From positions 5,067,501-5,131,500 of the forward strand of contig NZ_CP049199.1 of the NCBI RefSeq assembly GCF_011045195.1: DNA of 64,000 nt, in the 5' to 3' direction. Each line of letters begins with the position of its first letter. The first letter of the stretch is position 1. Below the pieces are notes generated by a model, which searched no databases, was not told the origin of the DNA, and saw nothing but the letters and a program-made list of their open reading frames with translations. Below, in pieces: positions 36,297 through 45,028 of this stretch. The DNA comes from Caulobacter soli (GTDB lineage: Bacteria; Pseudomonadota; Alphaproteobacteria; Caulobacterales; Caulobacteraceae). A program made the translations under genes and the position numbers.

Positions 36297-37476
36297 CCGA
36301 GGCCATCAGCGCCAGGAGGCGGCGGGCGGCGTCCTCGGGGGTGTCGATGCCCGGACCCACGCGATCCCCCGGGCGGCGCTTGACCAGCTTGACCAGCCGC
36401 TCCGCGGCGTCGCCCGGATCATAGCCGCCAAGCGCCCGCCACGGACCTTCGCCCGCGGCGATGATCGGGGCTCCGACCGCTCGGTACTCGTAGACCTTGC
36501 CGGGAATGGCGGTGGCGTCGCGCGCGGCGGTCACGAGGAAGGCGTCGGCCGCCGCCTGCAAGGTCCGGGTCGTTTCATAGTCCACCGCGCCATACAGACG
36601 CACCGCGCCTGGTGGGCCGGCCGAGCCCAGGACCTCGGCTTCCCCGGGCGTGAGGCGGCCGACGAAATGGAACAGCAGATCCGGTCGCGCCGCCGAAGCC
36701 GTCGCCACGGCCGTCCGCAACGCCTCGACGTCGCAGAACGGGTCCGACAGCGACACGCTGCCTGTATAGAAAACGTGTACGCGATCAGTGGGCAGCTCGG
36801 CGGGCGGCGGCGGCGGGGCCGCGAACTGGGACAGCACCGCCACGACGCCCTTCGGCGCCAGCTGGCGAGCCTCGCGGGCGACCACGTCGTCGACACAGGT
36901 GATCAAGTCCGCTCGCCGCAGCAGATCGCGCGCGATGATCGTCTCGATCCAGCGCCTCAGCGGATGCGCCAGCTCCGGACGGAACGGCCGCGTCAGCCAC
37001 TCGTCGCGCATGTCGGCCGCCCAACGCGCCCCATATCGGCGCGCCAGGGCGGGGCCCGCGCAATGGATGGACTCCGGAGGGCTTGTGGTGATCACCCAGT
37101 CCGGCCGGAAATCACCAAGGCCCTCGGCCGCGCGCACGGCTCTGCGCGCCCACCGGATGTCGGCGTCAGGCCACAGCAGCAACCAGCGCGCCCAGGACCT
37201 CAGCCGCGCCGACAACGAGGCCTTGACCGCTGGGCCGGCCACGCCGGAAACCTCGGGCGCATGCAGCAGGGGCGCGACGACGCCCGCGATCCCGGCGGGC
37301 AGGCCTGGCGCGATCACGCGCACCTGCGCCCCCAGCGCGTTCAGCGCGCGCGCCAACAGGTAGGGCCGGCGCGCGCCGCCGGAGACGTGCGGCGGAAAAT
37401 GGCGGGCGATCAGCAGGATGCGAAGCGGCGCGTCGGCGCCGCCGGGGTCAGGCCTCGACGCGCCGAAGCTGTCCAT
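36262..37476 (-). CDS. Glycosyltransferase (GT4-like)
   Basis: A 404-residue GT-B protein. The opening ILLIARHFPPHVSGGARRPYLLARALNALGAQV is the typical WcaI-like acceptor-domain start. The segment WVITTSPPESIHCAGPALARRYGARWAADMRDEW matches the group with a D-x-R-D/E stretch. HVFYTGSVSLSDPFCDVEAL and GKVYEYRAVGAPIIA form the donor side. The start is taken at ATG 37476, just inside the 3' end of the acetyltransferase gene (29-base overlap), implying coupled translation. Sugar specificity is unknown. Confidence 0.82.
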   Translation of the reverse strand: MDSFGASRPDPGGADAPLRILLIARHFPPHVSGGARRPYLLARALNALGAQVRVIAPGLPAGIAGVVAPLLHAPEVSGVAGPAVKASLSARLRSWARWLLLWPDADIRWARRAVRAAEGLGDFRPDWVITTSPPESIHCAGPALARRYGARWAADMRDEWLTRPFRPELAHPLRRWIETIIARDLLRRADLITCVDDVVAREARQLAPKGVVAVLSQFAAPPPPPAELPTDRVHVFYTGSVSLSDPFCDVEALRTAVATASAARPDLLFHFVGRLTPGEAEVLGSAGPPGAVRLYGAVDYETTRTLQAAADAFLVTAARDATAIPGKVYEYRAVGAPIIAAGEGPWRALGGYDPGDAAERLVKLVKRRPGDRVGPGIDTPEDAARRLLALMASVSDPRRTSPTS

Positions 37477-38011
37477 TGACGACCTCGTACTTTTCGCCGG
37501 TCCGCGGGCACGTGAGATCGTCGCGCAGCACCTCGCCGGCATGGCTGACCCAGCCGATGCGGCGAGCCGGGACGCCCGCCATCAGGGAGAAGGGCTTGAC
37601 GTCCTTGGTGATCACCGCGCCGGCGGCGATGAACGCGTATTCGCCCAATTCGGAGCCGCAGACGATCGTGGCGTTCGCCCCGATCGTCACGCCCTTGCGC
37701 ACCTTGGTCGGCGCGAATTCGCCCCGTCGATTGACGCCCGAGCGCGGGGTCACGACGTTGGTGAACACGCAGGAGGGGCCGCAGAACACATTGTCCTCCA
37801 GCTCCACGCCTTCATAGAGGCTGACATTGTTCTGGACCCGGCAGTTGTCGCCGATGGTCACGTTCGGCCCCACCATCACGTTCTGACCGAACGAGCAGTT
37901 CTGGCCGATCCGCGAGCCGCCGAGAATGTGGGAAAAGTGCCAGATCGTGGTGCCTTCGCCCAAGGTCACATTGTCATCGACATAGGAGGACGGGTGAACG
38001 GAGGCCGGCAT
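37448..38011 (-). CDS. Hexapeptide N-acetyltransferase, WbpD-like (copy 2)
   Basis: A 187-residue left-handed beta-helix acetyltransferase, starting at ATG 38011. Typical WbpD/WlbB features are VHPSSYVDDNVTLGEGTTIWHFSHI, the acceptor loop NCRVQNNVSLYEGVELEDNVFCGPSCVFTNV and the ending LTCPRTGEKYEVVNGQLRRVEA. The His of TIWHFSHI region is expected near the active site. It would acetylate a 3-amino UDP-sugar acid. It resembles the WbpD family more closely than the copy at 25590 does. A downstream glycosyltransferase overlaps its end; it is divergent from transketolase. Confidence 0.88.
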   Translation of the reverse strand: MPASVHPSSYVDDNVTLGEGTTIWHFSHILGGSRIGQNCSFGQNVMVGPNVTIGDNCRVQNNVSLYEGVELEDNVFCGPSCVFTNVVTPRSGVNRRGEFAPTKVRKGVTIGANATIVCGSELGEYAFIAAGAVITKDVKPFSLMAGVPARRIGWVSHAGEVLRDDLTCPRTGEKYEVVNGQLRRVEA

Positions 38012-38162
38012 GCTTTGATCCGTGAGGGTTGTGGGTCGACTCGACCTAGCCCCTCCCGCCGGGCTTGGCAACTCGACGCGCCCCGGGGTGTCGTTCGCTT
38101 GCGACGCGCGGCGCAATGATGCAGAGAGACGCCTTCCCGCCATCTCGCCCCAAAGCATTGTC

Positions 38163-40157
38163 ATGACCCTTTCGCCTCCTTCCACCGAGCCGCGCGACGC
38201 GGCGCTCGTCATGGCGGACGCCATTCGGGTTCTGGCGATGGACGCGGTCGAGGCCGCCAATTCCGGCCATGCCGGCATGCCCATGGGCATGGCCGACGTG
38301 GCCACGGTGCTGTGGACCAAGTTCCTGAAGTACGACGCGGCCCGGCCCGACTGGCCCGATCGTGACCGCTTCGTGCTGTCGGCGGGCCATGGCTCGATGC
38401 TGCTCTACGCCCTGCTGCACCTGACGGGCGTCAAGGAAGTGACCCTGGAGCAGCTCAAGCGCTTCCGGCAGATGGGCTCTTTGACCCCGGGCCATCCGGA
38501 ATACGGCCACACCCCCGGCGTGGAGACCACCACCGGTCCGCTGGGTCAGGGTCTGGCGACGGCCGTTGGCATGGCGATGGCCGAGCGGTCGATGGCCGCC
38601 CGCTACGAAGGCCTCGTCGACCACCGCACCTGGGTGATCGCCGGCGACGGCTGCCTGATGGAGGGCGTCAGCCACGAGGCGATCAGCCTGGCCGCCCGTC
38701 TTCGCCTGTCGCGCCTGACCGTGCTGTGGGACGACAACGACGTCACCATCGACGGCAAGGTCGGCCTGTCCGACGTCGGCGACCAGCTCGCCCGCTTCAA
38801 GGCCGCGGGTTGGGCGGTCAAGGCCATCGACGGCCACGACCACGGCCAGATCCGCCGCGCCCTGGCCTGGGCCACCAAGCAGGACCGGCCGTCCATGATC
38901 GCCTGCAAGACGCAGATCGGTCGCGGCGCCGGCGCGATGGCCGGCCACTACAAGGCTCATGGCGTCCTCGGCGCCGAGCACACCGCGGCCGCGCGCCAGA
39001 CCCTGGGTTGGCCGCACGCGCCCTTCGTCCTCCCCGAAGAGGTGGTCAAGGCCTGGCGCGCCGCCGGCAAGCGCGGCGCCCGCACCCGGAAGGCCTGGGA
39101 ACGCGACGTGGCCGCTTCGCCCAAGGGCGCCGAACTGGCGCGCGCGGTGCGTGGCGAATTGCCGGCCGCCGCGTTCGAGAATCTGGACGCCCTGATCGCC
39201 AAGCAGGTCGTCGAAGCCCCCGCCAACGCCACGCGGGTGTTCTCCGGCGACGCCCTGGCGGCGCTGGTCCCGGCCATCCCCGAAATGATCGGCGGTTCGG
39301 CCGACCTGACCGGTTCGGTCAACACGCTCGTGGCCGGCATGGGGACCTTCGATCACCCCGACTACAGCGGCCGCCACGTGGCGTACGGCGTGCGCGAACA
39401 CGCCATGGCCGCGGCGATGAACGGCATGGCGCTTCACGGCGGCGTCATTCCCTACGCCGGCACCTTCCTGGCCTTCGCCGACTATTCACGACCGGCCATT
39501 CGGCTGGGCGCGCTGATGGGCGTGCGGGTGGTGCATGTGATGACCCACGACTCGATCGGCGTCGGCGAAGACGGACCCACCCACCAGCCCGTCGAGCAGG
39601 TGGCCAGCCTGCGCGCCATGCCCAACCTCAACGTCTTCCGACCCGCTGACGCCGTCGAAGTGGCCGAATGCTGGTCCCTGGCGCTCAAGAGCAACAAGGC
39701 TCCGTCGGTGATGGTGCTGTCGCGTCAGAAGACCGACGCCGTGCGCCGCCAACCCGCGCGCGACAATCTCAGCGCCCGTGGGGCCTACGAACTGGTCGCC
39801 GCGTCCGGCCCCGCCCAGGTGTCGCTGTTCGCGACGGGCACGGAGGTCGCCATCGCGGTCAAGGCCCGCGACCGGCTGGAAGCCGAGGGCGTCGCGACCC
39901 GCGTCGTCTCCATGCCGAGCTGGTCCCTGTTCGAGGCCCAGGACGAGTCCTATCGCAGCGGCGTCCTGGGCGACGCCGCCGTGCGCATCGCGGTCGAGGC
40001 GGGCGTGCGCCAGGGTTGGGATCGCTACATCGGCGCGGACGGCGGCTTCGTGGGCATGAGCGGCTATGGCGCCAGCGCGCCTGCGCCCGAACTCTACAAG
40101 GCCTTCGGCATCACCGCCGACCACGTGGTCGAACTGGCGAAATCCAAGCTGGCATGA
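38163..40157 (+). CDS. tkt: Transketolase
   Basis: A 664-residue thiamine-diphosphate enzyme that moves two-carbon ketol units in the pentose phosphate and Calvin-like sugar interconversions. The ThDP motif is seen in GDGCLMEGVSHEAISLAARLRLSRLTVLWDDNDVTIDG. The N-terminal NSGHAGMPMGMADV and GHGSMLLYALLHL hold substrate His residues. The pyrimidine domain has GVREHAMAAAMNGMALHGG with the catalytic Glu, and THDSIGVGEDGPTHQPVEQ. Start ATG 38163. Its stop overlaps the start of the threonine ammonia-lyase gene (ATGA). Confidence 0.95.
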   Translation: MTLSPPSTEPRDAALVMADAIRVLAMDAVEAANSGHAGMPMGMADVATVLWTKFLKYDAARPDWPDRDRFVLSAGHGSMLLYALLHLTGVKEVTLEQLKRFRQMGSLTPGHPEYGHTPGVETTTGPLGQGLATAVGMAMAERSMAARYEGLVDHRTWVIAGDGCLMEGVSHEAISLAARLRLSRLTVLWDDNDVTIDGKVGLSDVGDQLARFKAAGWAVKAIDGHDHGQIRRALAWATKQDRPSMIACKTQIGRGAGAMAGHYKAHGVLGAEHTAAARQTLGWPHAPFVLPEEVVKAWRAAGKRGARTRKAWERDVAASPKGAELARAVRGELPAAAFENLDALIAKQVVEAPANATRVFSGDALAALVPAIPEMIGGSADLTGSVNTLVAGMGTFDHPDYSGRHVAYGVREHAMAAAMNGMALHGGVIPYAGTFLAFADYSRPAIRLGALMGVRVVHVMTHDSIGVGEDGPTHQPVEQVASLRAMPNLNVFRPADAVEVAECWSLALKSNKAPSVMVLSRQKTDAVRRQPARDNLSARGAYELVAASGPAQVSLFATGTEVAIAVKARDRLEAEGVATRVVSMPSWSLFEAQDESYRSGVLGDAAVRIAVEAGVRQGWDRYIGADGGFVGMSGYGASAPAPELYKAFGITADHVVELAKSKLA

Positions 40158-41362
40158 CCTCGTCCCTCGACATCACCGCCATCCGCGCCGCCGCGGCCCG
40201 CCTCGCCGGCCAGATCGAGCGCACCCCGTGCCGGTATTCCCGGACGCTGTCCAAGATCACCGGCGCCGAAGTCTGGGTGAAGTTCGAGAACCTGCAGTTC
40301 ACCGCCGCCTACAAGGAACGGGGCGCGCTGAACAAGCTGATGCTGCTGTCGGACGCCGAGAAGGCCAAGGGCGTCATCGCGGCCAGCGCCGGCAACCATG
40401 CCCAGGGCCTGGCCTATCACGGCGCGCGCCTGGGCGTGCCGGTGACCATCGTCATGCCCAAGACCACCCCGTTCATCAAGGTGCAGCACACCCGCGACTT
40501 CGGGGCGACCGTGGTGATCGAGGGCGAAAGCTATGACGACGCCAGCGCCCACGCCCGCAAGCTGCAGGTCGAGCAGGGCCTGACCTTCGTCCATCCGTTC
40601 GACGACTACGACATCATGGCCGGCCAGGGCACGATCGCCCTGGAGATGCTGGAAGACGTTCCGGACCTGGAGATTCTGCCGGTGCCGATCGGCGGTGGCG
40701 GCCTGATCAGCGGCGTGGCCACGGCCGCCAAGGCCATCGCGCCCGACATCCGCATCATCGGCTGCGAGCCGGCGATGTATCCGTCCTTCACCGCCAAGAT
40801 GCGCGGCGTCACCGCCCATTGCGGCGGCCAGACCATCGCCGAAGGCGTCGCGGTCAAGCAGGTGGGCGAGCTGACCTACGGCGTCGCCCGGCCGCTGATC
40901 GACGACGTGCTGCTGCTGGAAGAGCCGCACATCGAACAGGCCGTGGCCCTGTACTGCAACGTCGAGAAGACCATCGCCGAAGGCGCCGGCGCGGCCTCGC
41001 TGGCCGCCCTGCTGGCCTATCCCGAGCGGTTCCGCGGCAAGAAGTGCGGCCTGATCCTGTGCGGCGGCAATATCGACACCCGCCTGCTGGCCTCGGTCCT
41101 GACCCGTGAGCTGGTGCGCGCCCAGCGCCTGGTGTCCCTGCGCATCGTCGGCGACGACCGCCCGGGCCTGCTGTCGACCGTGGCCAACGTCATCGGCACG
41201 ATGGGCGCCAACATCATCGAGGTGAACCACAACCGCCTGGCCCTGGACGTTCCGGCCAAGGGCGCGGAGTTCGACATCACCATCGAGACCCGCGACGCCC
41301 AGCACACCCAGGACGTCATGGACGCCCTGCGCGAGAAGGGCTACCCGCCGCGCGCGGTGTGA
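40154..41362 (+). CDS. ilvA: Threonine ammonia-lyase with ACT domain
   Basis: A 402-residue PLP enzyme that deaminates threonine to 2-oxobutanoate, the entry to isoleucine. The PLP lysine is K54 in FTAAYKERGALNKL. SAGNHAQGLAYHGARLGVP and GGGGLISGVATAAKA are the PLP-phosphate loops. A single C-terminal ACT domain (about residues 330-402, LRIVGDDRPGLLSTVANVIGTMGANIIEVNHNR) suggests feedback control by an amino acid. The length fits the shorter TdcB/IlvA group with one ACT domain. It is coupled to tkt by a four-base overlap. Confidence 0.93.
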   Translation: MTSSLDITAIRAAAARLAGQIERTPCRYSRTLSKITGAEVWVKFENLQFTAAYKERGALNKLMLLSDAEKAKGVIAASAGNHAQGLAYHGARLGVPVTIVMPKTTPFIKVQHTRDFGATVVIEGESYDDASAHARKLQVEQGLTFVHPFDDYDIMAGQGTIALEMLEDVPDLEILPVPIGGGGLISGVATAAKAIAPDIRIIGCEPAMYPSFTAKMRGVTAHCGGQTIAEGVAVKQVGELTYGVARPLIDDVLLLEEPHIEQAVALYCNVEKTIAEGAGAASLAALLAYPERFRGKKCGLILCGGNIDTRLLASVLTRELVRAQRLVSLRIVGDDRPGLLSTVANVIGTMGANIIEVNHNRLALDVPAKGAEFDITIETRDAQHTQDVMDALREKGYPPRAV

Positions 41363-41363
41363 C

Positions 41364-41530
41364 TTCTTCCTTCTCCCCTTGCGGGAGAAGGTGTCGGCGA
41401 AGCCGGATGAGGGGTCTCTCAAAAGCAAAACGCCGCGACCAGCTTTGAAGCTGTCGCGGCGTTTCTGTTCTTCAACCCCTCACCCGACCCCACTCCGTGG
41501 GGCCACCCTCTCCCGCAGGGGGAGAGGGAT
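41364..41530. repeat. Repeat block with nested hairpins between ilvA and galU
   Basis: This stretch holds several palindromes of a sort common between genes in Caulobacter-like genomes. One hairpin is CCTTCTCCC (41369-41377) with its complement at 41383-41391. Others are CCCCAC/GTGGGG (41488-41502) and CCCTCTCCC with its complement (41506-41528). The outer parts are themselves partly complementary (GGATGAGGGGT near 41405 and ACCCCTCACCC near 41475), so the whole can fold back around the central terminator. Confidence 0.6.
41427..41464. terminator. Bidirectional terminator between ilvA and galU
   Basis: A strong inverted repeat (AAACGCCGCGAC... to ...GTCGCGGCGTTT, one mismatch and a short loop) is flanked by A residues on the left and T residues on the right. 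It can therefore work as an intrinsic terminator for ilvA on the plus strand and for galU on the minus strand. Confidence 0.8.
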
Positions 41531-41536
41531 CAGGAT

Positions 41537-42403
41537 CTACAGCAGCCCCTTGATCATCTCGCGCGCGGCGTCGGCCAGGTCCGGACGCTTCAGCGCGAGG
41601 GCCACATTGGCCCGCAGCAGGCCGATCTTGTCGCCGCAGTCGTAGGTCTCGCCCTCGTATTCCAGGGCGTGGAAATCCTGGCTGTTCAGCAGGCTCAGCA
41701 TCGAGTCGGTCAGCTGGATCTCGCCGCCGGCGCCCTTGCCCTGCTTTTCCAGCAGGTCGAAGATTTCCGGCTGCAGGATGTAGCGACCCGAGATGAACAG
41801 GTTCGAGGGTTCGGTGCCCTTCGGCGGCTTTTCGACCATGCCGGTCATGCGGTTCAGGCGGCCGTCCTGGCCGTCCAGGGCCACGATGCCGTACTGGTGG
41901 GCCATGCCCTCGGGCGCCGGCTCGACCACGACGATGTTGCCGCCCTTCTGGTCATAGGCCTCGATGGCCTGGGCCAGGGCCGGGGTGGAGGCCGACATCA
42001 CCATGTCGGGCAGCATCACCGCGAACGGCTCGTCGCCGATGATGTCGCGGGCGCACCACACCGCGTGGCCCAGGCCCAGCGGGGCCATCTGGCGCACGAA
42101 GCTCATCTCGCCGGGCTTGGGCAGCTCGCCCAGCAGCTCTTCGAGAAGGGCGGTCTTGCCCTTGGCGGCCAGGGCCGCTTCCAGTTCGACCTGGTGGTCG
42201 AAATAGTCCTCGATCGCGCCCTTGTTGCGACCGGTCACGAAGACGAAGTGCTCGATGCCCGCCGCGCGCCCTTCCTCGACGATGTAGGACAGGATCGGCC
42301 TGTCCACGACGTTGAGCAGTTCCTTCGGGGTGGTCTTGGTGCCGGGCAGGACCCGGGTGCCGAAGCCCGCGACGGGAAGGACGGCTTTGCGGACGGGTTT
42401 CAT
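41537..42403 (-). CDS. galU: UTP-glucose-1-phosphate uridylyltransferase
   Basis: A 288-residue enzyme that makes UDP-glucose from UTP and glucose-1-phosphate. The opening KAVLPVAGFGTRVLPGTKTTPKELLNVVDRP is the GalU nucleotide-binding signature. EKPPKGTEPSNLFISGRYIL and GGEIQLTDSM are also standard. Start ATG 42403 with GAGG upstream. UDP-glucose feeds LPS and capsule building. The gene stands alone and ends facing ilvA. Confidence 0.95.
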   Translation of the reverse strand: MKPVRKAVLPVAGFGTRVLPGTKTTPKELLNVVDRPILSYIVEEGRAAGIEHFVFVTGRNKGAIEDYFDHQVELEAALAAKGKTALLEELLGELPKPGEMSFVRQMAPLGLGHAVWCARDIIGDEPFAVMLPDMVMSASTPALAQAIEAYDQKGGNIVVVEPAPEGMAHQYGIVALDGQDGRLNRMTGMVEKPPKGTEPSNLFISGRYILQPEIFDLLEKQGKGAGGEIQLTDSMLSLLNSQDFHALEYEGETYDCGDKIGLLRANVALALKRPDLADAAREMIKGLL

Positions 42404-42562
42404 GGGAGCCTCATGAACGGTCACTGGGTGGGGACGGTTTCTAGGGCGCGCCGCGATCCGGCGCCACCACTGTTCTGTGACTATCCGTCTCAAACCTGGG
42501 CCAAACTTTGGACTGCCGAAAATCGGCGCGCGGGAGAGCACGAAATGGTCTAGCACGGACGA

Positions 42563-43105
42563 ATGTTCCCCGGAGCCCGTCGCCTCATGGTCCGCCCCCT
42601 CGGTTTCGCCTTCGCGGCGGCCGCCCTCGCCGCCACCCTGGCCCTGTCGGCCTGCGGTCCCAGCAAGAAGCAGCAGGAAAGCCTGGCCGCCGCCCAGACC
42701 TTCATGGCCAGCAACGCCAAGCAACCCGGCGTCGTCACCCTGGCCGACGGCCTGCAGTACAAGATCGTCCGCTCGGGCCCGCCGGGCGGCGCCAAGCCCA
42801 ACCCGACCGACGAGGTCAAGGTCAACTACGAGGGCAAGCTGGTCGACGGCACGGTGTTCGACAGCTCCTACGAGCGCGGCGTGCCCGCCTCGTTCCCGCT
42901 GCAAGGCCTGGTGCCGGCCTGGCGCGAGGCTCTGGTCATGATGCGGCCGGGCGACGAGTGGACGCTCTATGTGCCGCCCGAACTGGGCTACGGCGCCCAG
43001 GACAAGGGTCCGATCCCCGGCAACAGCGTGATGATCTTCCGCATCGAGCTGATCGACGTGCTGACCACCAAGATCCAGGCGCCGAAGGAGCGGGCGCCGG
43101 CCTAG
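42563..43105 (+). CDS. FKBP-type peptidyl-prolyl isomerase, lipoprotein
   Basis: A 180-residue exported protein. A signal peptide ends with the lipobox L-S-A-C, which anchors the protein by a lipid on the Cys. The FKBP domain (about 65-170) has DEVKVNYEGKLVDGTVFDSSYERG, a VPAWREALVMMRPGDEWTLYVPPELGYG segment and the closing FRIELIDVL. It probably helps fold envelope proteins. Start ATG 42563; ATG 42587 is an alternative and would give a shorter signal peptide. It ends four bases into the convergent GST gene. Confidence 0.88.
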   Translation: MFPGARRLMVRPLGFAFAAAALAATLALSACGPSKKQQESLAAAQTFMASNAKQPGVVTLADGLQYKIVRSGPPGGAKPNPTDEVKVNYEGKLVDGTVFDSSYERGVPASFPLQGLVPAWREALVMMRPGDEWTLYVPPELGYGAQDKGPIPGNSVMIFRIELIDVLTTKIQAPKERAPA

Positions 43106-43734
43106 ATCTTCGGCACGGCCATGCCCCGCCGCACGGCGGCCCGCTCGCCCACCCGGTCCAGCCAGGCGCGCACCGCCGGCAGCGGCGGACGGTCGGGCTG
43201 GATCTTCTCCAGGGTCTCCAGCGAGGCCTTGGTCCAGGCGTAGCTGGCGATGTCGGCGATCGAATAGTCCCGGCCGGCCAGGTACGGGACCTTTTCCAGC
43301 CGCCCCTCCATGACCCCCAGCAGCCGCCGCACCTCGTCGGCGAAGCGGTCGATGGCCAGCTCGATCGGCTCGGGCGCGCGCAGGGCGAAATAGCCCAGCT
43401 GGCCGGCCATCGGCCCCAGCCCGCCGACCTGCCAGAAGGTCCATTCCAGCGCCGCCGTCCGGTCCGGCCCCGAGGCCGCCAGCAGCTTGCCGGTCTTCTC
43501 GGCCAGATAGACCAGGATCGCCCCGCTCTCGAACACCGACCGCGGACCATCTGGCGCGTCGTGGTCGACGATCGCCGGGATCTTGTTGTTGGGCGAGATG
43601 GCCAGGAAGCCCGGCGCGAACTGCTGGTTCTGGCCGATGTCGACCGGATGCACGCGGTACTCCAGCCCCAGTTCCTCCAGGGCGATCGAGGCCTTGCGGC
43701 CGTTGGGCGTGGTCCAGGTGTACAGATCGATCAT
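43102..43734 (-). CDS. Glutathione S-transferase (YfcG/Ure2-like)
   Basis: A 210-residue two-domain GST. The N-terminal thioredoxin-like domain opens IDLYTWTTPNGRKASIALEELGLEY, where Thr/Asn of the TxPN stretch are active-site positions in YfcG-like enzymes. ISPNNKIPAIVD and VFESGAILVYLAEKTGKL contain the glutathione-binding residues (cis-Pro and E-S). The all-helical C-terminal half follows. Start ATG 43734. Its role may be in disulfide or peroxide metabolism. Confidence 0.87.
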   Translation of the reverse strand: MIDLYTWTTPNGRKASIALEELGLEYRVHPVDIGQNQQFAPGFLAISPNNKIPAIVDHDAPDGPRSVFESGAILVYLAEKTGKLLAASGPDRTAALEWTFWQVGGLGPMAGQLGYFALRAPEPIELAIDRFADEVRRLLGVMEGRLEKVPYLAGRDYSIADIASYAWTKASLETLEKIQPDRPPLPAVRAWLDRVGERAAVRRGMAVPKI

Positions 43735-43834
43735 GGCGCGCGTTCCTGCTCGGGGTCGAAGCATAGAACGCCAACAAAGCAGATCAGGGCTCAGGCCGGT
43801 AGGCGCGCGCCCGGACCCGCGCTAGGGTCGCGCC

Positions 43835-45028
43835 ATGGTTCCCTCCTCCGAAATCGCGTCCTCGGAAGTCCTGGCCGCTCGCGCCATCGACATCCTGTCC
43901 ACCTTGGTGGCCTTCGACACCACCTCGCGGCTGTCCAACCTGGCCCTGATCGAATGGGTCGAGGCCTATCTTTCAGACCTAGGTGTCGCTTCGCGCCGGG
44001 TGCCCAATCACGACGGGACCAAGAGCAACCTGCTGGCCAGCATCGGCCCCGCGGTTCCCGGCGGCGTCGTGCTGTCGGGCCATACCGACGTGGTGCCGGT
44101 CGACGGCCAGCCCTGGACCAGCGACCCGTTCGTTCTGACCCCCCGCGACGGGCGGCTCTATGGCCGGGGAACCTGCGACATGAAGGGCTTCCTGGCCCTG
44201 GCCCTGGCCGCCGCGCCGGACCTGGCCAAGAAGCAGCTGGATCGCCCCGTGCACCTGGCCTTCTCCTATGACGAGGAGATCGGCTGCCTGGGCGCGCCGG
44301 ACATGATCGCGGTGATCGCCAAGGAGCTGCCACGCCCGGCCCTGGTGGTGGTCGGCGAACCCACTGACATGGTCGCCGTGCGCGGCCACAAGGGCATCGC
44401 CAGCTTCCGCGTCACGGTCACCGGCCGCGAGGCCCATTCCAGCCTGACCCACCTGGGCGTCTCGGCCAACATGACAGCCATCAAGCTGATGAACCATCTG
44501 GTCGAGCTGTCCGAGCGGCTGGCGCGCGAGGCCGACCCGGACTCGCCGTTCACCCCCAAGGGCGCGACCCTGACCATCGGCCAGGTCAACGGCGGCACGG
44601 CGGTCAACATCCTGGCGCGGGAGTGCGTGTTCATCTTCGACCTGCGCATGCCCGCGGGCCTGGACGCCAAGACCATCCTCGCCGACTTCTTCGCTATGGC
44701 CGAAAGTCTGGACGCCGAGATCAAGGCCAAGGCGCCCGAGGGCGGCGTGGTGGTCGAGACCCGCTCGATGACCCCGGCCTTCGCGCCCGAGATCGACGGC
44801 GCGGCCGAGACCTTCGCGCGCCGTATCGCCGGCGACAACGGCCCGCCGCGCGTGGTGCCCTATGCCGCCGAGGCCGGCCAGTTCCAGGGCGCGGGCTTCT
44901 CGACCGTGATCTGTGGGCCCGGCTCGATCGACCAGGCCCACCAGCCCGACGAGTTCGTCGAGATCAGCCAGATGGAGCGCGGCGCGGCCTTCATGCGTCG
45001 GCTGATCGAGGACCTTTCGGCGGCTTGA
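43835..45028 (+). CDS. argE: Acetylornithine deacetylase, M20 family
   Basis: A 397-residue metal-dependent deacetylase of the M20 family. The metal ligands lie in SGHTDVVPVDGQPW, GRGTCDMKGFLALAL, DEEIGCLGAP and VVGEPTD, with the last His in SIDQAHQPDEFVE. The lid domain inserted in the middle has VTGREAHSSLTHLGVSAN. These traits and its length match ArgE of arginine synthesis. Related M20 enzymes act on other N-acyl amino acids, so the substrate is likely but not proven. Its end overlaps the convergent glycosyltransferase by 38 bases. Confidence 0.87.
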   Translation: MVPSSEIASSEVLAARAIDILSTLVAFDTTSRLSNLALIEWVEAYLSDLGVASRRVPNHDGTKSNLLASIGPAVPGGVVLSGHTDVVPVDGQPWTSDPFVLTPRDGRLYGRGTCDMKGFLALALAAAPDLAKKQLDRPVHLAFSYDEEIGCLGAPDMIAVIAKELPRPALVVVGEPTDMVAVRGHKGIASFRVTVTGREAHSSLTHLGVSANMTAIKLMNHLVELSERLAREADPDSPFTPKGATLTIGQVNGGTAVNILARECVFIFDLRMPAGLDAKTILADFFAMAESLDAEIKAKAPEGGVVVETRSMTPAFAPEIDGAAETFARRIAGDNGPPRVVPYAAEAGQFQGAGFSTVICGPGSIDQAHQPDEFVEISQMERGAAFMRRLIEDLSAA

